Below, piece by piece: positions 1 through 5,163 of a stretch of 5,223 nt of DNA. The position numbers and the translations under genes were made by a program. Where the stretch lies: NCBI GenBank assembly GCA_002293365.1, contig DBDD01000289.1, forward strand, positions 1 to 5,223, written 5' to 3'. Below the pieces are notes generated by a model that searched no databases, was not told the DNA's origin, and worked only from the letters and a program-made list of their open reading frames with translations. Source of the DNA: Christensenella sp. UBA941 (GTDB taxonomy: Bacteria; Bacillota; Clostridia; Christensenellales; UBA941). Positions within the stretch are counted from its first letter, which is position 1. Each line of letters begins with the position of its first letter.

Positions 1-51
1 TGGATATCATCATTTTCACCATCATCACAGTAGATGACACCGTTACGTGTG
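1..51. other. Sequence of unknown origin beyond the dehydrogenase break
   Basis: These bases do not continue the dehydrogenase reading frame and look less GC-rich than the operon. Two frames stay open: a minus-strand frame reading TRNGVIYCDDGENDDI toward the window edge, and a plus-strand frame reading DIIIFTIITVDDTVTCA that ends in TAG at 54-56. Neither is recognisable. The stretch is too short to tell a foreign gene end from an assembly artefact. Confidence 0.4.
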
Positions 52-198
52 CATAGCCGCCTTGTAGCTCGACATGCAAAGGCTGTCCGATACGATTTCC
101 ACCAAAACCATATCGTCTCCCGCATCCGCCGTAGGGAGCTCGAATTCTTCGAGCCTGAGATCTTTTTCTCCGTAGAGCCGTACCGCTTTGGTTTTCAT
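43..198 (-). pseudogene. Truncated 5' end of a zinc-type alcohol dehydrogenase (L-sorbose-1-phosphate reductase-like)
   Basis: The ORF is only 51 codons: it starts MKTKAVRLYGEKDLRLEEFE and stops at TAA (45-43). The N-terminus, including the segment DSLCMSSYKAA (residues 37-47), looks like the start of medium-chain zinc dehydrogenases annotated as L-sorbose-1-phosphate reductase. Those enzymes are normally about 350-420 residues, and the cysteine in the SLCMSS segment would be an early catalytic-zinc ligand. The start is well supported: GGAG lies 8 nt upstream, and the ATG overlaps the PHP gene stop as ATGA (198-195), so the gene is the next cistron of the operon. After ATGCA near position 50 the similarity to the family ends in every frame. 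A one-base frameshift does not restore it, so this is a break rather than a point frameshift. It may be a true rearrangement or an assembly junction at the window edge. Family assignment rests on about 46 residues recalled by eye. Confidence 0.65.
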
Positions 199-1370
199 AA
201 TATTATCTCCTTTATTCCCCGCTCATGGTCGATCAGCGCCCATGCGGCGTCGATTAGATTTCCGAACTTCGGGTCTTCCATAGCCTTGCAGACGAAATCC
301 TGCCGGGGCGAGTTGATATCCTCGCCGCTGATTTGGTAAAAGTGATGTTTTTCACACAGCGCGCGAAGGCGCGCCAGCTGCTTTTCTGTATTGCGCGGCG
401 GCATATAAGTGATTGCGCGTACGTCATAAGCCCGCAAGACCTCGAAGAGTTCGTCAAGATATTCGTCTTCGAACTTTTGCGCCGCTTTGTCGCCGGTGAC
501 GCTTTCGCCGACGTCGCCCAGATAAGCGTAGCAGAAGACGCCGCCCGTCTCCTTTGCAAAGGCGGCCGCTTCCCGAAGCGTCATGCATTCTTCTTCTGCC
601 GGAATATATACGCGCGGTATGAACGCGCTTTTTAATATTCCCAACAGGTCGAACTCGTAATATGGGCTTTCCGTATCGAGAAGAAGCCCCTCTTGCTTTT
701 TTGAAAGCCCGACGCCGAGCGTAGGCAGCAGCTCCAATACGGCCTGGCCGCGTCCGCCCCCGATAAGCTTTTTGGCAAGCGCGAACATCAAATGCCGCTC
801 CGTTACGGAGCCGCCGTTGGCATATTCGGATAGAGGCAAGACGTCGCGTTCAAAATCGAGCGCCAGGCTGCTTTCAAGCAGCGCATTAACTCTTAGGAGC
901 ATAGCGCGGTTGCGCTCGTTCCGCTTTTCGCGCAACGGCGTGAAGACTCTCTGGACGAGTTCGATGCAATTGTGCGGCACGGCGTGCAGCGTCATGTAGC
1001 TGCATCCGATCTGATCGGGGTTATTAGTGCGCCGCTTTTCCAAGGGCGTACCCGCCATGCTAACCCGAAACTCGATCCCCACCGTTGTGGGGATGCCTAT
1101 TATATCTCCGGCCTCGATGAACTCCTGCGCGCCGCCCATCGAATCGTGATCCATGATCCCCGCCGTACACAGCCCCGCCGCGCGCGCGCTATAGGCCGCC
1201 GCGGTAGGGGAGTAGGGCGAAAAGGAAAACGTGGAGTGGATATGGTTGTTTATATAGCGCGCGTCGGGCGCGGGCAGCGCCGGGCCGTTTCGGGCCAGTT
1301 CTTTCAGCGCGCAAAGCCTTTGCGCCTTTTCGGGCGCGTTTAGTTTCGCTAATATGGATGCTTCGATCAT
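195..1370 (-). CDS. PHP-domain protein, probable metal-dependent hydrolase of the sugar operon
   Basis: The 391-residue protein has a helical N-terminal extension (about 1-36) followed by a PHP fold. Motif I is NNHIHSTFSFSPYSP (41-55, H43 and H45), motif II is GIMDHDSMGG (71-80, D74, H75, D76), then comes VGIEFRV (98-104, E100) and a histidine-bearing strand TLHAVPH (127-133, H129). PHP domains hydrolyse phosphoesters, for example in histidinol phosphatase and polymerase exonuclease domains, using two or three metals. Here the usual late AHP motif reads AYL (282-284) and the usual GSDxH motif reads GEDIN (349-353), so two common ligand positions are changed. No signal peptide is seen, so it is probably cytoplasmic. 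The start has GAGGA 5 nt upstream and lies 8 nt after the SDR stop; the stop overlaps the dehydrogenase start. I have the impression of similar proteins in Clostridia. The substrate is unknown; a sugar-phosphate phosphatase role is inference. Confidence 0.88.
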   Translation of the reverse strand: MIEASILAKLNAPEKAQRLCALKELARNGPALPAPDARYINNHIHSTFSFSPYSPTAAAYSARAAGLCTAGIMDHDSMGGAQEFIEAGDIIGIPTTVGIEFRVSMAGTPLEKRRTNNPDQIGCSYMTLHAVPHNCIELVQRVFTPLREKRNERNRAMLLRVNALLESSLALDFERDVLPLSEYANGGSVTERHLMFALAKKLIGGGRGQAVLELLPTLGVGLSKKQEGLLLDTESPYYEFDLLGILKSAFIPRVYIPAEEECMTLREAAAFAKETGGVFCYAYLGDVGESVTGDKAAQKFEDEYLDELFEVLRAYDVRAITYMPPRNTEKQLARLRALCEKHHFYQISGEDINSPRQDFVCKAMEDPKFGNLIDAAWALIDHERGIKEIIL

Positions 1371-1378
1371 CTATGTCC

Positions 1379-2254
1379 TCATCTCAACATGTTCTGCCCG
1401 CCGGTAACGGGAATCGCCTGGCCGGTTTCGTAGGCCTGCTCGATAGCGTAGAGGATGGCTCTTGAGACGTCTTCCGGCGTACATCCGCGCCGCATAGGAA
1501 CCTTTGCCTCGTAAAAACGCTTAACGTCGTCTATGCTCTTTGCGCCGGGTACCTTGCCCGCTTGTAAATATTGCACGAAAAGCCCGCGCTCCGGGTCGCA
1601 CCAGAGCGGCCCGTCCAAGTAATTGCCGGGACAAACGGCGTTAACCTTTATATTGTACGGGCAAAGCTCCAGCGCGAAGCTTTGCGTTAGACCGATGCCG
1701 CCGAACTTGCTGCCCGCGTAGGCGAAGTTTTTGTTGCTGCCCTCAAGGCCGGATTTGGAGTTGACCTCGATTATGTCGCCAATCCAGTTTGGATCGGCCG
1801 CGTGCTGCGCCTTCATGACGCGGCTTGCGTATTTCGCGCCGGTAAAAAACGCTGTATAATTCACGGCCGTAACGAACTCAAAGTCTTTCTTCTCCAATTC
1901 GTCGAGGCTGCCGGCTCTAAGTACGCCCGCGTTGCTGATATAGACGTCCAGCCCGCCGAAACGCTCGACAGCTTGGGCGATCATATCCGCGACGCTTTGC
2001 TCGTCTGCAACGTCGGCCTTGATGGCAAACGCGCGCTCTCCGAGAGCGGCCGCCGTTTCCTTTGCGAGCGGCTCGTTTAAGTCCGCCACGGCGATCATGG
2101 CCCCTTCTTTGTATAGCTCTTCGGCGATACCCTTGCCGAAGCCTTGCGCCCCGCCCGTTATAAGGACGATCTTGCCCCCGATACGCCCCGGAACGCGCTC
2201 CCGCAGGTGTACGCGCTCCGCAGCTACACGCTCAACGCGTTCTAAATCGATCAT
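1379..2254 (-). CDS. SDR-family NAD-dependent dehydrogenase, sorbitol-6-phosphate 2-dehydrogenase-like
   Basis: The 291-residue protein is a classical short-chain dehydrogenase. The nucleotide-binding motif is TGGAQGFG (33-40). An acidic residue ends the second strand (D58 in VADLN), which favours NAD over NADP. The SNAG motif is at 107-110, and the catalytic set is probably S166, Y179 and K183 (YAGSK). The blocks NSKSGLEGSNKNFAY (165-179), KFGGIGLTQSFALEL (183-197), KVPMRRGC (251-258) and the C-terminal VTGGQNML closely resemble E. coli SrlD (GutD), which oxidises D-sorbitol 6-phosphate to fructose 6-phosphate. It also resembles the SDR half of fused aldolase-dehydrogenase proteins such as B. 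subtilis YuxG. An unusually long leader of about 25 residues precedes the Rossmann fold. The start is fixed by the ATGA overlap with the kinase stop and by GGGAGA 6 nt upstream. Polyol-phosphate or lactaldehyde oxidation are the two likely roles; the SrlD-like blocks favour the former. Confidence 0.92.
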   Translation of the reverse strand: MIDLERVERVAAERVHLRERVPGRIGGKIVLITGGAQGFGKGIAEELYKEGAMIAVADLNEPLAKETAAALGERAFAIKADVADEQSVADMIAQAVERFGGLDVYISNAGVLRAGSLDELEKKDFEFVTAVNYTAFFTGAKYASRVMKAQHAADPNWIGDIIEVNSKSGLEGSNKNFAYAGSKFGGIGLTQSFALELCPYNIKVNAVCPGNYLDGPLWCDPERGLFVQYLQAGKVPGAKSIDDVKRFYEAKVPMRRGCTPEDVSRAILYAIEQAYETGQAIPVTGGQNMLR

Positions 2255-3726
2255 GTTTTTTCTCCCATAAGCGTTAATAGTTTAGCGTACGCGTCGTCCC
2301 ACGCCTGCGAAGGATTTGGTGTGAATTCTTCGATATCGCACGAGCGTTTAACGACTAGGCGCACGTCTTCGATACCCGAAAGCTCGCCCAGAGCGACTGC
2401 CTGCATCAAAACATTGCCCATTGCAGCGCCCTCGATGGGGCCGGTAATGACGGGCCGTTTGGTGCTGTCCGCGGCCATTTGGTTCAATAGCTTGTTCTGG
2501 ATACCGCCGCCCACGATTTGGAGCGCCGTAAGCGGCTCTCCCTTGATTTCTTCAAGGTCTTTTAGCGCCATGCGGTATTTAAGCGCGAGGCTTTCATAGA
2601 CGCAGCGCGCGACTTCGCCGACGCTTTCCGGGACCTTTTGGCCCGTATTCGCGCAATAGCGCCGCACCTTATTGATCATATCCCCGGCGGCGAAAAATTC
2701 CGGCCTGTCCGGGTCGATGATGGAGACGAGCGCCGGCGCGCCGCTTGCCGCGCGCACGATATCGTCCCAGCTAAGGCTTTGACCTTGGCGCAGCCATTCC
2801 CGCCTGCATTCCTGGATGATCCAAAGGCCCATAATATTTCTAAGCGGGCGGAAACCGCCCTGTACCGTACCCTCGTTTGAAAAGTTGGCCTGAAAGACCG
2901 AATCGTTAAGCGCGGGGGTATCCGTTTCCACGCCGAAGAGCGACCACGTTCCGCTGGAGCAAAACGCAAAGTTTCCTTTTCCGGGAATAGCCGCGACGGC
3001 GGAAGCCGTATCGTGCTCGCCGACAGCCGCGAAAGGCACGGGATCGAGGCCGGCGCTTTTCGCAAGCTCGCCTGTAAGCTTCCCGCGCAGAGAACCCGCT
3101 ATTTGTATGTCCGTAAAGATGCGCGGCAAGCCGAGCTTGTCGATGAGCTCATAGTCCCAGTCGCGAATGATAGGGTTGTATAGCATGCTCGTCGTCGCGA
3201 ACGTGTATTCCGTGCCGATCTCGCCTGTCAGGCAATATGCGAGAAGGTCGGGCAGGAAAAGCAGCGTTTTGGCGTATTCGAGCGAGGCGTCCCCTTCGCG
3301 TTTGCGGCGATGTAGCTGATAGATGGTGTTGAAGCAAAGGTGAGCTATGCCGGTGTGGTCAAAAAGCTCCCGCCTGGAGACCGTTTCCCAAACGGGGAGC
3401 ATATCTTCGTCCGACATGTTGCGGTATGAATGTACCTGAGAGATTAGCTCGCCGTTTTTATCCAGCAAGCCGTAGTCCACGCCCCAAGTGTCTATGCCAA
3501 AAGCGTTCGGCTGAATCCCTTGGCGCGCGGCGGCTTCAAAGCAAGCTACCGCGTTTGAGTATAGATGCATGATATTCCAATAGAGCTTTCCCCGTAAGGA
3601 GATATACGGGTTTTCAAAGCGATGGAGCTCGGAAAGCGTAACCCGCTCGCCGTCAAACGCGCCAAGTATGCCGCGCCCGTTGCTTGCGCCGAAGTCCAGC
3701 GCCAGAAGATTGAGCGTACTAGGCAT
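2251..3726 (-). CDS. rhaB: FGGY-family carbohydrate kinase, rhamnulokinase type
   Basis: The 491-residue protein matches the length of E. coli RhaB (about 489). It phosphorylates a ketose, in the family typically L-rhamnulose at O1, using ATP in the cytoplasm. Visible landmarks are the N-terminal phosphate loop DFGASNGRG (11-19), the substrate-side block FGIDTWGVDYGLLD (76-89), GEHDTASAV (236-244) with D239 as the expected catalytic base, the SSGTWSLFG block (257-265), and the C-terminal nucleotide-binding block GGGIQNKLLNQ (406-416). These blocks are rhamnulokinase-like rather than xylulokinase- or glycerol kinase-like. The start has a near-perfect AGGAGGAT (3738-3731) 4 nt upstream. The 3' end overlaps the SDR start by ATGA, implying translational coupling. 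It is separated from the upstream aldolase by 144 nt containing a large palindrome. Substrate specificity cannot be fixed from sequence: rhamnulose is the default, but the neighbouring dehydrogenases leave another ketose possible. Confidence 0.92.
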   Translation of the reverse strand: MPSTLNLLALDFGASNGRGILGAFDGERVTLSELHRFENPYISLRGKLYWNIMHLYSNAVACFEAAARQGIQPNAFGIDTWGVDYGLLDKNGELISQVHSYRNMSDEDMLPVWETVSRRELFDHTGIAHLCFNTIYQLHRRKREGDASLEYAKTLLFLPDLLAYCLTGEIGTEYTFATTSMLYNPIIRDWDYELIDKLGLPRIFTDIQIAGSLRGKLTGELAKSAGLDPVPFAAVGEHDTASAVAAIPGKGNFAFCSSGTWSLFGVETDTPALNDSVFQANFSNEGTVQGGFRPLRNIMGLWIIQECRREWLRQGQSLSWDDIVRAASGAPALVSIIDPDRPEFFAAGDMINKVRRYCANTGQKVPESVGEVARCVYESLALKYRMALKDLEEIKGEPLTALQIVGGGIQNKLLNQMAADSTKRPVITGPIEGAAMGNVLMQAVALGELSGIEDVRLVVKRSCDIEEFTPNPSQAWDDAYAKLLTLMGEKT

Positions 3727-3738
3727 TATTATCCTCCT
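3727..3738 (-). promoter_or_regulatory. Strong ribosome binding site of the kinase gene
   Basis: On the minus strand the sequence AGGAGGATAATA directly precedes the kinase ATG. This is a near-complete anti-16S match and fixes the start at 3726. It lies 16 nt downstream of the base of the intercistronic palindrome, so the hairpin should not bury it. Confidence 0.85.
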
Positions 3739-3741
3739 AGC

Positions 3742-3848
3742 TTAACATATATCTTGTAGGGGCGCGCATTGCGCGTCCGTGGGAATCAAGACGCCGCGCG
3801 GTTTTCGCGGACGCGCAATGCGCGCCCCTACAGTATTGGGTCAATTAA
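3742..3848. repeat. Palindromic element A, 107 bp if TTAA-bounded, with perfect 25-bp arms
   Basis: The left arm (3755-3779) begins TGTAGGGGCGCGC and the right arm (3808-3832) is its exact reverse complement, ending GCGCGCCCCTACA. They are separated by a 28-nt loop (3780-3807). Each arm also folds locally: CGCGC-ATT-GCGCG plus three outer pairs, one of them G-U (3760-3778; mirrored at 3809-3827). TTAA occurs 9 nt outside the left arm and 12 nt outside the right arm, giving 107 bp in total; whether TTAA is the true boundary is uncertain. The element lies between the aldolase and the kinase, inside the presumed transcript. On the minus strand no U-run follows it, so it is not a normal intrinsic terminator. 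It is best read as a REP/MITE-like non-coding repeat. In RNA it could stabilise the upstream message or set differential expression (inference). Confidence 0.85.
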
Positions 3849-3870
3849 TCATCGCGTTCTTAGTTAATAG

Positions 3871-4947
3871 CTACTTTTTCCCCGCAAGCGACTTCCGGTA
3901 TTGTTCGCTTTCCCAGTTTGCGATGAAGCCGCGCGCGGCCTCGCCCATGACGGATAACGGCTTGTTTGCGCGCTTTAATGTGGAAACGATAAACGTTACC
4001 GCCAAGAGCGTTTCCTCGATGATTTGCGCCCGTTGGCGACTCATATTGTAGGCCAATACGCCGTTTTCGGCGTCCCATACGCAATGATCCGCTTCGGGAT
4101 TCGCGCCGAAGGAAAACGTTCCGTTTAAAAAAACGAGCTGATCCGGATATAAAGGCTCGCGCAGCAGGAATGTTTCGCTGTACGCGCCGCTTTTTAACTG
4201 CTCTAAAAGGAACGGCGTATTACTATGATATATGCTTTCGACAATATCCGCAAGGTAGGCAGCTGGAAATGCGCCGCCATCCATTCCAAAAAAAGCGGCT
4301 ATCCGGTCGTTGACGTCTTTATGGATCGAAAGGGCGCTTTCGGCGTCCTCATTATGGACGATCAAGCCGTGATTGCGCATGAAAAGAACGGCCGGACGTT
4401 TACCGCAAGCCTCCAAGCGGCGCAGTTCGTCCCGAACGGCGAAGGTTAGCCGCGCGCCGGGGTTAACATAGGGTACGACGCCCCATGTATAGTGCGTTCC
4501 CGCGAGCGCCCCGGCCGCTATGGCCTCGCAGTCGTCGCAGCAGGCCGCAAGATTCGCGTATACGCTGTGTGAATGTAGAACATATGTATCCAAAAGAGAG
4601 TGGAAGCCGGCTTCTACGGACGGCCGCAGCGGCGCGAGGCCCTCGATGGTTTGCGTCGCGTCTTTTGCTTTTGCTGCGCCGGCCTTTTCGACGTCCTCGA
4701 ATTGTTCCGGTTCGCTTGAACTGTAGAACGCGCGCAGCGGCTCGTATTCGAGTACGGCGTAGGCCGCGTCCGGACGGATATCGGAAAGGCAATAGCCCGA
4801 GGCCTTGATTGCCATCATGCCGCCTTTGAGCTTTACGGAGGTATTGCCGCCGCCGCCCTGTACATAGTCGGCGCGCGCGCCCGCACAGAGGCTCATTTTT
4901 GTGAAAGCTTCGAGGGCGTCTTTGTTGTGAATAAAAAAGTTAGACAT
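3871..4947 (-). CDS. Class II (zinc) aldolase, rhamnulose/fuculose-1-phosphate aldolase superfamily
   Basis: The 358-residue protein has the class II aldolase/adducin fold. GGGGNTSVKL (31-40) is the phosphate-binding loop and MAIKASGYCL (45-54) the following strand-turn. SVEAGFHSLL (110-119) carries the candidate acid/base E112. HSHSVYANLAA (125-135) gives zinc ligands H125 and H127, and MRNHGLIV (190-197) gives H193. The reaction is retro-aldol cleavage of a ketose-1-phosphate to dihydroxyacetone phosphate plus an aldehyde, which is L-lactaldehyde if the substrate is rhamnulose-1-phosphate. Stand-alone FucA and AraD are about 215-230 residues. The extra C-terminal domain of about 130 residues (with HCVWDAENGVLAYNMS, 288-303) matches the aldolase half of aldolase-SDR fusions of the YuxG type. 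The start has AGGTGG (4957-4952) 4 nt upstream. This is the first full gene of the operon, flanked on both sides by palindromic elements. The exact substrate is unproven. Confidence 0.9.
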   Translation of the reverse strand: MSNFFIHNKDALEAFTKMSLCAGARADYVQGGGGNTSVKLKGGMMAIKASGYCLSDIRPDAAYAVLEYEPLRAFYSSSEPEQFEDVEKAGAAKAKDATQTIEGLAPLRPSVEAGFHSLLDTYVLHSHSVYANLAACCDDCEAIAAGALAGTHYTWGVVPYVNPGARLTFAVRDELRRLEACGKRPAVLFMRNHGLIVHNEDAESALSIHKDVNDRIAAFFGMDGGAFPAAYLADIVESIYHSNTPFLLEQLKSGAYSETFLLREPLYPDQLVFLNGTFSFGANPEADHCVWDAENGVLAYNMSRQRAQIIEETLLAVTFIVSTLKRANKPLSVMGEAARGFIANWESEQYRKSLAGKK

Positions 4948-4986
4948 TATGCCACCTATGGTTTTTAATAGCTAAACAAGCGATGA

Positions 4987-5093
4987 TTAAAGGGTGTTTA
5001 TGTAGGGGCGGATGGCGATCCGCCCGTAAAACCGAACCTGTAGGAATTAATCCGGGACGATTGCCATCGTCCCCTACAGGATTGGGTTATTAA
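4987..5093. repeat. Palindromic element B, 107 bp if TTAA-bounded, with imperfect 26-bp arms
   Basis: The left arm (5001-5026) starts TGTAGGGGCGGATGG and the right arm (5053-5078) ends CATCGTCCCCTACA. They match as inverted repeats at 21 of 26 positions around a 26-nt loop. Each arm folds on its own: GGGCGGAT-GGCG-ATCCGCCC (5006-5025) and GGGACGAT-TGCC-ATCGTCCC (5054-5073). Four of the five mismatches between the arms form two compensatory pairs that preserve these local stems; the fifth falls in the loop. TTAA lies 10 nt outside the left arm and 11 nt outside the right, giving the same 107-bp span as element A. The right flank GATTGGGT resembles element A's TATTGGGT at the same place. A second short pair, CCTGTAGG (5037-5044) and CCTACAGG (5073-5080), lies inside. 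No coding capacity is seen. Confidence 0.8.
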
Positions 5094-5110
5094 CAGGCAG
5101 TTACCAAATT

Positions 5111-5145
5111 TTGCCCCGAAACGCGCAAGGCGCGTTTCGGGGCAA
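5111..5145 (-). terminator. Perfect GC-rich hairpin behind the upstream gene, possible terminator
   Basis: TTGCCCCGAAACGCGC pairs perfectly with its reverse complement around a 3-nt loop, giving a 16-bp stem. It begins 18 nt after the stop codon of the upstream minus-strand gene, where a terminator is expected. On the minus strand it is followed by AATTTGG rather than a U-run, so it is not a canonical intrinsic terminator. On the plus strand a T6 run occurs at 5155-5160, 9 nt after the stem, but no plus-strand gene leads into it. Alternatives are mRNA 3'-end protection or partial read-through into the aldolase. Confidence 0.5.
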
Positions 5146-5163
5146 TGGAGATTGTTTTTTGGT

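Larger units (their letters stand above)
4948..5163. other. 216-bp intergenic region upstream of the aldolase
   Basis: From the aldolase outward this region holds its ribosome binding site, an AT-rich stretch (4960-5000) with TTAATAGCTA and the inverted TTAATCATCGC motif, palindromic element B, and the 5111-5145 hairpin behind the upstream gene. A promoter for the aldolase would have to lie in or near 4960-5000. I find no convincing -35/-10 pair with correct spacing, so a start in this gap is possible but unproven. There is no small gene or RNA gene here that I can support. Confidence 0.6.

Noticed and set aside
972..1343. 123-codon plus-strand open frame opposite the PHP gene
   Set aside because: It is arginine-rich antisense translation of a GC-rich gene whose opposite frame carries clear PHP motifs.
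2676..3065. 129-codon minus-strand frame within the kinase
   Set aside because: It is an out-of-frame shadow of the kinase on the same strand; the kinase frame carries all the FGGY motifs.
3755..3832. Element A as an intrinsic terminator after the aldolase
   Set aside because: The stem is strong, but no U-run follows it on the minus strand, and the kinase ribosome binding site comes immediately after. A repeat element within the operon fits better.
3980..4000. Catabolite-repression (cre)-like sequence TGGAAACGATAAACG
   Set aside because: It matches only the left half of the cre consensus and fails at three positions, and it lies deep inside the aldolase coding sequence.
4225..4449. 74-codon plus-strand open frame inside the aldolase
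   Set aside because: It is antisense to the conserved zinc-binding region of the aldolase. It is open because of the codon bias of the real gene and resembles no known protein.
4948..5000. Sigma-70 promoter for the aldolase
   Set aside because: TTGTTT and TATTAA-like words occur on the minus strand, but their spacing is far too short for a -35/-10 pair, and any AT-rich gap would give similar words.
3755..5078. Repeats as a CRISPR array
   Set aside because: There are only two palindromic units more than 1 kb apart with a gene between them, and no regular repeat-spacer pattern.
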